Source: Opitutales bacterium (GTDB lineage: Bacteria > Verrucomicrobiota > Verrucomicrobiia > Opitutales > Coraliomargaritaceae). Taken from it: a DNA stretch of 45,024 nucleotides. The stretch covers positions 1 to 45,024 of the forward strand of contig JANQXM010000067.1 of the NCBI GenBank assembly GCA_030729385.1, in the 5' to 3' direction. The notes under the pieces are model-generated. The model had not been told where the DNA came from, did not search any database, and saw only the letters and a list, made by a program, of their open reading frames with translations. The translations under genes were made by a program, and so were the position numbers. Position 1 is the first letter of the stretch. Each line of letters opens with the position of its first letter. Below, one piece after another: positions 37,527 through 45,024 of this stretch.

Positions 37527-39830
37527 TTAACGCGTTTTCATTTTCGGATCGACGATATCACGAAGCACATCGCCGAGCACATTATAAGCAATCACCGTGA
37601 CAAAGATCGCTAATCCGGGAGTGAGCATCCACCAAAAGTTCATAAAGAAAACGATCATGTTTCCCTGCGACTGCTTCAACATGAGTCCCCACGAAGCCGA
37701 TGGCTCCGAGATACCCAGTCCCAAGAAGGACAAGGCGGCCTCAGCCAAGATGTAACCGGGGATAGCTAATGTCGCCGCCACCAGCAGGTAGCTAGCAAGA
37801 TTCGGTAGAATGTGTTTAATCAAAATCTTAGGCACTGACTGCCCCATGCTTTCGGCTGCAGTAACAAAGGCGCGATTTCGTATCGACAACGTCATTCCAC
37901 GAATAATACGCGCCGTGCCAGCCCATCCGATAACGGAGAGTATAACCACAATCACGATGAAGACTTGAGCAGATGAAAAATCCGGGCTGATCAATGCGGA
38001 ACGCAAAGCGAGCAACAAATAGAGCGCTGGCACCGACATAAGCAACTCAACGAAACGCATCGCAATAAAGTCGACCGCACCTCCGTAATAACCGGCCAAC
38101 GCACCGACGATGAACCCGATGATCAATGTTATCGAAATACCGATAAAGCCGATCGATAACGATATCTGCGCACCATTGAGCAAACGACTAAAGATATCAC
38201 GCCCCGTATCATCCGACCCCAATAGATAGACACGGGCGGCAGGATCTTCGCTTTCAATTTGAAATAGTTTCCGCTCCATCGGGATCAAGCCGAACAGTTT
38301 ATACGGTTCACCTTTAGCGAAAAAACGAAGCGGTGCAGTCTCTGCTTTCTCCACATAGGTAGCCGAACCTACCGCTGACTTTTCATACAACTTCACGTGC
38401 AGACTACCTTCAACAAATGTAAAACCAGATGGTGGATGATATGGAGTTTCTAAATTTTGTTTAGTAATCGGATACGGCCCCAAAAACGGCGCAAACAACG
38501 CACCACCATATAGCATTAATAAAACAAATACCGCAGCAAAACCCATCGGGCGGCGTAATACTTGACCCAATAGATTTTTAAAGAGGTTAAAGACAATGTA
38601 TCCGACCAGCGCGATACAACCGATGGCCAAAGCAGAGACCATAACAATGCCGAGATACTTAAGTATCGTCACGAAGAACGAGAGGACTCCCGGCGCGAAC
38701 GCCTCCAAGACAATCTCCAAAAGGATCAATCCAACGATACTGCACCAGATCAACACCATCTTACCACGAGTCGTCGATGACGCAGAGGATTGCGACTCTA
38801 CCCGGATGCGTGGGTCCGACCAACCGAGTAGCATATCCGCAAGCAAGTTTCCGAATACTAGCATGATCACCCCCATGAGAACACCAGCCATCACAACATA
38901 CTGATCTTCACGCACAATCGCATCGTAAATCAATTGCCCGAGCCCTGGGTAGTTCATCACATTTTCAACCAACAGCGCACCGGAAAGAAGCCCAGCAAAG
39001 GAATAACCGAAAGATGTAATCAACGGATTGATCGCATTACGCAGCACATGCTTAAACATGATGACACGCTCACGGAGCCCCTTCGCGCGCGCCGTGGTCG
39101 CAAATTCAGCCTGCATGTAGTCGATGAAATTCGCCCGCATGATCCGCATCATTCCAGCGACACTACCAATGCCCAGCACTAGAGTGGGCAAAATCAAGTG
39201 ATACGCATAATCCAGAAACTGTAACGCCGGAGGGAAGAATTCACTTTCCACCGAAGACCGACCGCCTACGGGGAATAAGCCTGTTATCGACGCGGCATAT
39301 ACTGCGAGAATCGCGAGAAAGAACTCAGGTATCGATAGCGCCGCATAGGCAAGCAATGCCGACAAGCGATCGAAAATCGAGTCCTTATAAATTGCGGCAA
39401 GCACCCCGAGCGGTATAGCCAAACACCAAGCCAGAGTAATCGAAGTCAACGAAAGGATAAAGGTCGCGGGCACACGCTGTGCCAACAGTTCAGTCACTTT
39501 CACTTTATAACCGAACGATTCACCGAGGTATGGCGCACCTAGATGCACGCCTTTCGATTCATCGCCAACCCATGGGCCATATTTCACCGGCGAAACATTG
39601 GCCAACCAATGGCCATAGCGAACAAACCATTTGGTTGGATTACCTTCATCGTCAACTAAACCGAGTTGCCGCTCTTGCTGCTCGATCACTTCAGGGGCGA
39701 TGTCTTTCGCTGCACGTGATTGGGTGAGGAAATCTCCTGGTGATACATACATCAAGATCGACACCAACATACTCACTCCGAGTAGAAGCGGGATGAGAGA
39801 CAGCAAACGTCTGATGATAAAAGTAAACAT
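37527..39830 (-). CDS. Fused OppB-OppC-type peptide ABC permease
   Basis: The protein has 767 residues, about twice a normal permease. The N-terminal half (1-~345) is OppB-like: MFTFIIRRLLSLIPLLLGVSML, then GSVAGMMRIMRANFIDYMQAEFATTARAKGLRE, the EAA loop that meets the ATPase. Residues ~355-450 add extra hydrophobic helices. The second half is OppC-like: RRPMGFAAVFVLLMLYGGALFAPFLGPYP, LGSDDTGRDIFSRLLNGAQISLSIGFI and an EAA loop near ITAAESMGQSVPKILIKHILPN. It lies 3 nt after its binding-protein gene. The ATPases (OppD/F) are not in the window. Confidence 0.9.
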   Translation of the reverse strand: MFTFIIRRLLSLIPLLLGVSMLVSILMYVSPGDFLTQSRAAKDIAPEVIEQQERQLGLVDDEGNPTKWFVRYGHWLANVSPVKYGPWVGDESKGVHLGAPYLGESFGYKVKVTELLAQRVPATFILSLTSITLAWCLAIPLGVLAAIYKDSIFDRLSALLAYAALSIPEFFLAILAVYAASITGLFPVGGRSSVESEFFPPALQFLDYAYHLILPTLVLGIGSVAGMMRIMRANFIDYMQAEFATTARAKGLRERVIMFKHVLRNAINPLITSFGYSFAGLLSGALLVENVMNYPGLGQLIYDAIVREDQYVVMAGVLMGVIMLVFGNLLADMLLGWSDPRIRVESQSSASSTTRGKMVLIWCSIVGLILLEIVLEAFAPGVLSFFVTILKYLGIVMVSALAIGCIALVGYIVFNLFKNLLGQVLRRPMGFAAVFVLLMLYGGALFAPFLGPYPITKQNLETPYHPPSGFTFVEGSLHVKLYEKSAVGSATYVEKAETAPLRFFAKGEPYKLFGLIPMERKLFQIESEDPAARVYLLGSDDTGRDIFSRLLNGAQISLSIGFIGISITLIIGFIVGALAGYYGGAVDFIAMRFVELLMSVPALYLLLALRSALISPDFSSAQVFIVIVVILSVIGWAGTARIIRGMTLSIRNRAFVTAAESMGQSVPKILIKHILPNLASYLLVAATLAIPGYILAEAALSFLGLGISEPSASWGLMLKQSQGNMIVFFMNFWWMLTPGLAIFVTVIAYNVLGDVLRDIVDPKMKTR

Positions 39831-39833
39831 ATA

Positions 39834-41672
39834 CTATGCGTCTGGCTCAGAGGTCCACACTTCCTCTACATTCCAAAAAAGAGAACCCGTTTTTGGAATA
39901 AAGATATTCTGCCATTTATTCTGCACCCCCACGTATGCGTAAGCGCTGAAAATATAAAGCATAGGCAATTCTTCGGCGAGGATCGCTTGAATCTCGTGGA
40001 TATTTGCAATGCGCTTTTCCAGGTCCAAAGTGCTCTCCTGCTCAAGAAAGAGTTGATCAATACGCGCCTCCCACTCCGTTGCAGGTTCAAGTTGCTCGGG
40101 ATACCATTGGTGGTAGATGCCACTACTCAAGTAGAGCGCTTTACTGCCACCAGGATCATAACCGGCACTAGTGGAACCCCATGAGAGAAAGGTCAAATCG
40201 TAGTCGAACGTTTCATCGGTCTTCGCCAACAGTGTTACGAAATCGACCTTCGCCAGTTTCACCGTCATACCGAGATCCTTCATGTTCTCGACAAAAGTAA
40301 CAGAGATTGTATCTGCCGCCGCGACACCATCGACCGCGAGCAATTCAAATTCAACAGGCACGCCCTGCGTATCGATTAAGTGCCCTGCCCCATTCCAAGA
40401 GAAACCAGCTTCGCGCAGTAATGTCTTTGCCCGTTCTGGATCGTATTCATAAGTCGGCAAATTCGGATTGTGCCACGCACCGCGTGACGACGGGATCATA
40501 CTATTGAGCGGCTCGCCTTTACCGAAAAACAAAGCATCAATAATCCCCTTACGATTGAAGCCTGTCTGCACTGCTTGACGGAAGCGCTTATCGGTAAACC
40601 AACGCTTCTTATGCGCTGGCAAGTATGGTTTACCGTCTTCATCTGCCCCTAAGTGCTGATTAAACCAAAAGAAACTAATACTGCTCGAAAGACCTTTTTC
40701 ATAAACAGTGAAATCGTAAATTTCTTCACCACGTTTGATCCAATCCAAGTCCGCAGCGGATATGCCAGAAGCATCACTCTGACCAGTCGCAAAGTGCACC
40801 GTTTCAGTGTTCGACTCCGATACAAATTTATAAACCAAGTAGTCCAGATATGGGAGTCGCTGACCATTGGTATCAAATTTCCAAAAATGAGGGTTTGGGG
40901 TAAACACTAGGCGCTCACCTGGTCGATAAGAATTCAATACGAAGGGCCCGAGACTGACGATCTCTTCCGGATGCTCAATCGCAGTCTGGGTCGACCATTG
41001 CTTAAAAAAGCTGCGGTCCTCTAAACTAAAACCAAGCTTATGCTTTGGCAGAATCAATACGTCTTCCATCGACAAAAGGAATGGCGCAAATACTGAAGGC
41101 AAGCTCACTTGAAAAGTGTAGTCGTCCAGTTTCGTGTAAATTGGCTTCTCACCGTTGACCTTCATTTCCTCATAACTGCGTGACGGAAAAATCGGCCTCA
41201 ACTTGCCAGTTTTAGGGTCTGCTTCATCCGCAAATATCAGATCAAAGGTAAAGACGACATCATCTGCTGAAAAAGGCGCGCCATCACTCCATTTGACTCC
41301 CTTTCGCAGATGAAAAGTAAACGTCTGACTATCGTCACTCACCTCCCATGATTTCGCGAGATATGGCCCGACACGCTCCGTGCGAGGATTGAATTTAACC
41401 AGTGAAGCGTAAAACTTTCCCTGTATTGCGTTGGTCGATAGATCTCCCGGAACAAGGAAATTAAAAGTCTTCGGCGGCGAAGATTCATTGATAATGAAAA
41501 TGCCACCATATTGTCCCGGCTCACAATCCGCGATCACCGCATCTTCAGGGATCGGGTGATCCCCGCGATTGACTTGCGGTGGCTCCGAGCAACCCGCGAT
41601 CAACAACATACTGAGCACTGGAATCAGTAGTCGAAAATTGATACGAGAGATGTCGAAAAAGTGATAGGCCAT
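39834..41672 (-). CDS. Peptide/oligosaccharide-type ABC substrate-binding lipoprotein
   Basis: This SBP_bac_5 (cluster C) protein has 612 residues. Its signal peptide ends in a lipobox (LSMLLIAGC, C28). Family landmarks are LAKSWEVSDDSQTFTFHLRKGVKWSDGAPFSADDVVFTF, the segment FRQAVQTGFNRKGIIDALFFGKGEPLNSMIPSS and YDPERAKTLLREAGF. It would deliver oligopeptides or similar ligands to the fused permease encoded 3 nt downstream. The ligand is not predictable. No Shine-Dalgarno site is obvious at the ATG. Confidence 0.92.
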   Translation of the reverse strand: MAYHFFDISRINFRLLIPVLSMLLIAGCSEPPQVNRGDHPIPEDAVIADCEPGQYGGIFIINESSPPKTFNFLVPGDLSTNAIQGKFYASLVKFNPRTERVGPYLAKSWEVSDDSQTFTFHLRKGVKWSDGAPFSADDVVFTFDLIFADEADPKTGKLRPIFPSRSYEEMKVNGEKPIYTKLDDYTFQVSLPSVFAPFLLSMEDVLILPKHKLGFSLEDRSFFKQWSTQTAIEHPEEIVSLGPFVLNSYRPGERLVFTPNPHFWKFDTNGQRLPYLDYLVYKFVSESNTETVHFATGQSDASGISAADLDWIKRGEEIYDFTVYEKGLSSSISFFWFNQHLGADEDGKPYLPAHKKRWFTDKRFRQAVQTGFNRKGIIDALFFGKGEPLNSMIPSSRGAWHNPNLPTYEYDPERAKTLLREAGFSWNGAGHLIDTQGVPVEFELLAVDGVAAADTISVTFVENMKDLGMTVKLAKVDFVTLLAKTDETFDYDLTFLSWGSTSAGYDPGGSKALYLSSGIYHQWYPEQLEPATEWEARIDQLFLEQESTLDLEKRIANIHEIQAILAEELPMLYIFSAYAYVGVQNKWQNIFIPKTGSLFWNVEEVWTSEPDA

Positions 41673-41714
41673 TTGCTAAAATGCTACGAAACCGCCCTAC
41701 GCGCTGAGTTCAAC

Positions 41715-43373
41715 CTAATTAGCAGCAATGATTCCTTCGACGATGAATTGACGCTTCCCCTTCCAGATGCCGAGTTGAACTGCCAAAGGGTGCACCTCGT
41801 CTGGATCCAATGCTTCGAGGGCGGCTTGCACGGCTTTATCCGGCGCATAGCCAGACCACTCGACACCACCTACATCCAGACGCAAAGCGCCTAGCTGCAA
41901 GATACTGGCGTCGATACGAAATAGCTTACCCACATAAGGTCCTAAGTCGTCGTCGCTGATCCCTACGAGGAATGCACCATCCTTGAGTGCTGTTTTTTCC
42001 TCTGAGTCATAATTAAGCGGCATTTCAAAATCGAGGGCATCCTTGCCTGCACTTGGCTCGGCTAATTCAACAAAAGCACCCTTCTCCCCGGTGCCTACTG
42101 TGAAACGTGCATAGACGGGAAAATGGTCGCTCGTGCCGCCGCCGGTTTGTCCGGCAAAAGTCCATGCTAAAGGTCGACCGATGCCATCAGCGTTCAGCCC
42201 CTTCAGCAGCAACTTATCGAAACTGCCATCTACGTAGCGGATGCCATGGTCATCATAAAGACCGCGAGTCAAAAGCATGTGCATCAAGGTGCCACGGCGC
42301 CCGCGCCAGACTTCGGAGTAGCGATCCTCAGGTGACAACTCGAACCAGAGATTATACAGATCGACTCCACCCTGCTCGCGTATGGCAAGCTCGTGGCCTT
42401 GCGAGCCAAGCACATCGTTGATGCCTGTCTCGATGGTCGGATACAAAATGGAGTGATTGTAGTGCGAATTGAAATCGCCCCCAAGAATGATGTCGGCATA
42501 CGGGTCTTCCGCGAGGCGCGCATCAATCAAGCCACGCAGGACAGTCGCGTTTTGCACACGGATTGGCTCGCGCTCGGGATTTGAAGCACCGGACTTCCAG
42601 TGGTTATCATAGAGAAAGAGCGAGTGCCCTTCCACATCGAGTTCCACTTCAAGAATATCACGCGCTTGCTCCAGCGGGTGTGCGGTCGATGCGACAATTG
42701 GGAACTTTGAAAAAACCGCGTTCGCGTGAGCGATACTGGCATCTTGTGCTTTTGCGGGAACGGAGACGATTTCGTAGCCCTTGAGCCCTGCATCGCTTAA
42801 TGCTTTGAGCAACCAAGCCGCCGAGGGCAGACCCGCGTATTCAGGCTTCCAGCCTTCACCGAGCATCGCAGCCACAGTGGTGCCTGCATAGTCAGTGAGA
42901 AATTGATCGAGGTCATCCACTGTAGTCTCTGGCGAGAAATCAGCTTCGAGTTCTTGAAAGAGAATCACCTCAGGGCCTGCGCCCTCATTGAAGTGTTTCA
43001 AAACCGCAGCGGTGTTTTGCAACTTAGTCAGCAGCTTTACGCGGCTATAAGTGAACGGATCGTCCGGCTCATCTTGCGTGTAATCGTGGTAAATCGCGAT
43101 ACCATCCATATCGAAAAGGTTTTCGACGTTGTAGGCCACCACAGTGAACTCATTCGCAGTCGGCTTCGCGCAGCCAACCAGCGGAAGGAAGCAGAGTGCG
43201 AATGCCAAGATGGAGCGTTTGCGCTGGCGTGACCTTACCCCAACTCGATCCGTAGAGTTGAAAGTCCGCGCAAGAGACTTGCTTCGTAGATTTCTTATTA
43301 ATGTATGTTCAAGCACGACATTGTAGCCACGGCAGTCTCCTGCCGTGTTTTGTTTTAAGGTGACGATACGCAT
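41715..43373 (-). CDS. Endonuclease/exonuclease/phosphatase-family lipoprotein
   Basis: The catalytic core begins FTVVAYNVENLFDMDG and contains VILFQELEAD (Mg-binding Glu), LYDNHWKSG, ILGGDFNSHYN and GGGTSDHFPVYA, the full EEP set. A lipobox (FLPLVGC, C68) means export. A C-terminal ~120-residue domain ending LGIWKGKRQFIVEGIIAAN is unassigned. The start is a problem: the only ATG (43373) places a REP-like palindrome inside codons 7-17 and makes an n-region of over 50 residues. GTG at 43316 is an alternative that avoids the repeat. Substrate could be DNA, nucleotides or phosphoesters. Confidence 0.85.
   Translation of the reverse strand: MRIVTLKQNTAGDCRGYNVVLEHTLIRNLRSKSLARTFNSTDRVGVRSRQRKRSILAFALCFLPLVGCAKPTANEFTVVAYNVENLFDMDGIAIYHDYTQDEPDDPFTYSRVKLLTKLQNTAAVLKHFNEGAGPEVILFQELEADFSPETTVDDLDQFLTDYAGTTVAAMLGEGWKPEYAGLPSAAWLLKALSDAGLKGYEIVSVPAKAQDASIAHANAVFSKFPIVASTAHPLEQARDILEVELDVEGHSLFLYDNHWKSGASNPEREPIRVQNATVLRGLIDARLAEDPYADIILGGDFNSHYNHSILYPTIETGINDVLGSQGHELAIREQGGVDLYNLWFELSPEDRYSEVWRGRRGTLMHMLLTRGLYDDHGIRYVDGSFDKLLLKGLNADGIGRPLAWTFAGQTGGGTSDHFPVYARFTVGTGEKGAFVELAEPSAGKDALDFEMPLNYDSEEKTALKDGAFLVGISDDDLGPYVGKLFRIDASILQLGALRLDVGGVEWSGYAPDKAVQAALEALDPDEVHPLAVQLGIWKGKRQFIVEGIIAAN
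43323..43350 (+). repeat. REP-like palindrome, copy 2
   Basis: GTAGC, then CACGGCAG-TCTC-CTGCCGTG (43328-43347) and a T-run. Identical in stem and loop to copies 1 and 3. It lies within the annotated 5' end of the EEP-family gene. Confidence 0.75.
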
Positions 43374-43386
43374 TCCGGATCACGGA

Positions 43387-43410
43387 CACGTCACAGAGTG
43401 ACGTGGCTAC
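43387..43410 (-). repeat. REP-like palindrome, copy 4 (variant stem)
   Basis: CACGTCAC-AGA-GTGACGTG (43387-43405) followed by GCTAC. Two stem pairs differ from copies 1-3, and both are compensated on the other arm. It faces copy 2, forming an inverted pair. Confidence 0.75.
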
Positions 43411-43475
43411 AACAAACGTCGCGCGAGAAACTTGCACCGTAGATGTTCCATAAATGATCATTCCTGCAGTATTTT

Positions 43476-43507
43476 GTAGCCACGGCAGTCTCCTGCCGTG
43501 TTTTGGT
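43476..43507 (+). repeat. REP-like palindrome, copy 3
   Basis: GTAGC then CACGGCAG-TCTC-CTGCCGTG (43481-43500) and TTTTGGTTTTAAG. About 30 nt around it are nearly the same as around copy 2, so the repeated unit is larger than the hairpin. Confidence 0.75.
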
Positions 43508-43566
43508 TTTAAGATTACGACACGTCAACTATAGCCGCGTGAGCACATACACTACGCTGTAAAAAT

Positions 43567-44400
43567 CTAAGGCAGCCATGGATACTTCTTAAACTCCGGT
43601 GCGCGCTTTTCGTTCCATGCGGTTCGACCTTCTTCACCTTCTTCCGTCAAATAATACAACAGCGTCGCATTACCGGCAAGTTCCTGCAGACCTTGCTGAC
43701 CGTCGACGTCCGCATTGAAAGCGGACTTGAGGCAACGAATCGAGAGCGGGCTATGCTGCAAAATTTCACTCGCCCATTGCACACCCTCTGCTTCGAGTTC
43801 TTCGTAGGGCACCACCTTATTGACGAGCCCCATGTCCATTGCTTCCTGCGCGTTGTATTGGCGGCACAAATACCAGATTTCACGGGCTTTCTTATGCCCG
43901 ACGATACGCGCTAAATAACTAGAACCAAAGCCACCATCAAAACTACCCACCTTCGGACCAGTCTGACCGAAGATCGCATTGTCCGCCGCGATTGTCAGAT
44001 CGCAAACAACGTGAAGCACGTGCCCCCCGCCAATGGCGTAACCCGCGACGAGTGCGATGACGACTTTGGGCATGGAACGAATGAGCTTCTGCAAATCGAG
44101 AACATTCAGGCGAGGGACGCCATCCTTACCGATGTAACCACCCTTCTTGTGACCACGGATCTTTTGATCGCCGCCCGCACAGAACGCGAACTTACCGTCT
44201 GTCTGCGGGTTGAAGCCGGTCAATAAGACCACTCCAATAGTAATATCCTCACGCGCATCGGTGAACGCCTCAATCAATTCAGCGACCGTATCCGGGGTGA
44301 ATGCATTGCGACGATGCGGGCGATTGATCGTCACCTTAGCGATACCATCGCACTTTTCGTAAATAATCTCTTCGAAATCACGGACTTTGTTCCAATTCAT
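43567..44400 (-). CDS. menB: 1,4-dihydroxy-2-naphthoyl-CoA synthase
   Basis: MenB closes the second ring in menaquinone synthesis, converting o-succinylbenzoyl-CoA to DHNA-CoA. This crotonase-fold protein has 277 residues and the MenB-specific blocks [63 protein letters not shown] in outline, [25 protein letters not shown] and the closing [12 protein letters not shown]. The usual trailing W of the family is visible. Other men genes are not in the window. It is flanked on both sides by REP-like hairpins. Confidence 0.96.
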   Translation of the reverse strand: MNWNKVRDFEEIIYEKCDGIAKVTINRPHRRNAFTPDTVAELIEAFTDAREDITIGVVLLTGFNPQTDGKFAFCAGGDQKIRGHKKGGYIGKDGVPRLNVLDLQKLIRSMPKVVIALVAGYAIGGGHVLHVVCDLTIAADNAIFGQTGPKVGSFDGGFGSSYLARIVGHKKAREIWYLCRQYNAQEAMDMGLVNKVVPYEELEAEGVQWASEILQHSPLSIRCLKSAFNADVDGQQGLQELAGNATLLYYLTEEGEEGRTAWNEKRAPEFKKYPWLP

Positions 44401-44466
44401 AGCCCCATAGTAGGAATGATTGTCGGTGCAAAAGCAACGCTAGGGAACGGAAAGTCGACCTTATGA

Positions 44467-44490
44467 CACGGCACAGAGTGCCGTGGCTAC
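44467..44490 (-). repeat. REP-like palindrome, copy 5 (variant stem)
   Basis: CACGGCAC-AGA-GTGCCGTG (44467-44485) then GCTAC. One stem pair is swapped relative to copies 1-3, with compensation. It sits between menB and the cyclophilin gene. Confidence 0.75.
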
Positions 44491-44500
44491 ATGAGTATTT

Positions 44501-45024
44501 TTAAAATCCGTTTGCGCTCAATGCGACATTCCACTGGTCGATGCGGCTTTTTTGCTCAGCAAACAATACCTCAGTCGAATCCAACACTTTAACGGATAGA
44601 ATCAAATCTCCCTTACGAATGCTATCCACGACCTTCTGGCCTTTGGTTACCTTGCCGAAAACACTGTGCTTACCATCCAACCAAGGTGTGGCGAGATGTG
44701 TGATAAAGAACTGGCTGCCATTTGTCCCAGGTCCGGCATTGGCCATCGAAAAGAGCCCAGAGCGATTGTGACGCAGCGCGGGATGAATCTCGTTTTCAAA
44801 ACGATAACCGGGACCACCACCACCGGTGCCTTGAGGATCACCGCCTTGAATCATGAAGTCGGGAATCACGCGGTGAAAGGTGAGATTATTATAATAACCA
44901 CGCTCCACCAAATTCAGAAAGCTCGCCACGGTGACAGGTGTCTTCGTCGCAAAGAGTGTGGCTTCGATATCCCCCTTCGATGTGCTCATCACGATGCGCA
45001 CATCGCGCACGATGGCCGGCGCTT
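44501..45024 (-). CDS. Cyclophilin-type peptidyl-prolyl isomerase (5' end outside window)
   Basis: It speeds proline cis-trans isomerisation in folding proteins. The blocks FHRVIPDFMIQGGDPQGTGGGGPGYRFENE, GLFSMANAGPGTNGSQFFITHLATPWLDGKHSVFGKV place the usual Arg, Phe and Gln of the active site. The domain starts near IVMSTSKGDIEATLF. The frame remains open to the window edge, through GTG codons at 45010 and 45001, so a longer N-terminus, possibly with a signal peptide, may lie outside. A C-terminal tail (DSTEVLFAEQKSRIDQWNVALSANGF) extends past the domain. Confidence 0.93.
   Translation of the reverse strand, partial: APAIVRDVRIVMSTSKGDIEATLFATKTPVTVASFLNLVERGYYNNLTFHRVIPDFMIQGGDPQGTGGGGPGYRFENEIHPALRHNRSGLFSMANAGPGTNGSQFFITHLATPWLDGKHSVFGKVTKGQKVVDSIRKGDLILSVKVLDSTEVLFAEQKSRIDQWNVALSANGF

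Overview
The window looks like a chromosomal segment of a Gram-negative bacterium of the PVC group, most likely Verrucomicrobiota (Opitutae/Puniceicoccales-like). Supporting signs are an outer-membrane beta-barrel C-terminus, a secretin, a KDO-pathway arabinose-5-phosphate isomerase, menaquinone synthesis (menB), a divergent PilM/N/O/Q operon, a GxxExxY protein, a 31-residue AURKAIP1/COX24-type basic protein, and a metal permease fused to a DtxR-like domain, an arrangement otherwise known from chlamydial YtgCR. The taxonomic call is inference; there is no rRNA gene in the window.

Layout. 1-1064: end of a TonB-receptor-like barrel. 1065-1298: repeat-rich spacer. 1299-9009 (minus): hisD, a LolA-like periplasmic protein, guaA, a small zinc-ribbon membrane protein and smc. 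9163-14165: LOG-family protein, kdsD, rhomboid protease, AsmA-like protein and mnmA. 14233-19780 (minus): pilM-pilN-pilO-(196-aa periplasmic protein)-pilQ, then a small RCC1-repeat protein. 20173-23670 (minus): the AURKAIP1/COX24-type protein, an RluA-like pseudouridine synthase, rpsT, trpS and the yggS family. 23765-24673: a LysR regulator. 24681-29233 (minus): a TroABCD-type metal importer, interrupted by a GxxExxY gene between two 30-nt inverted repeats. 29449-33847 (plus): pyrB, pyrC, a CPBP protease and DAHP synthase. 34007-34955: a ParDE toxin-antitoxin pair. 34545-43373 (minus): a SWIM-SNF2 helicase, a fused OppB-OppC permease, its binding protein and an EEP-family hydrolase. 43567-45024 (minus): menB and a cyclophilin cut by the window edge.

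Most genes are housekeeping. The points of greatest interest are: (i) the metal operon, where the TroC-like permease carries a C-terminal DtxR/MntR-like repressor domain as in chlamydial YtgCR, with a perfect 7+7 palindrome directly before the first gene as a candidate operator; (ii) the GxxExxY cassette inside that operon; (iii) five copies of a REP-like hairpin with GTAG at its foot and compensatory stem changes, plus two other GTAG-hairpin types; (iv) degenerate 7-8-bp repeat arrays just before guaA, mnmA and the DAHP synthase gene, two of which share an identical 20-mer 13-14 nt from the start codon; (v) a ParE toxin frame that has lost its usual stop and runs antisense into the helicase gene.

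Genes that begin transcription units often lack a Shine-Dalgarno site (guaA, smc, mnmA, pyrB, the DAHP synthase gene, the LysR gene). Several operon-internal genes have good ones (pilN, pilO, troD). No tRNA, rRNA, CRISPR array or insertion sequence with a transposase was found.
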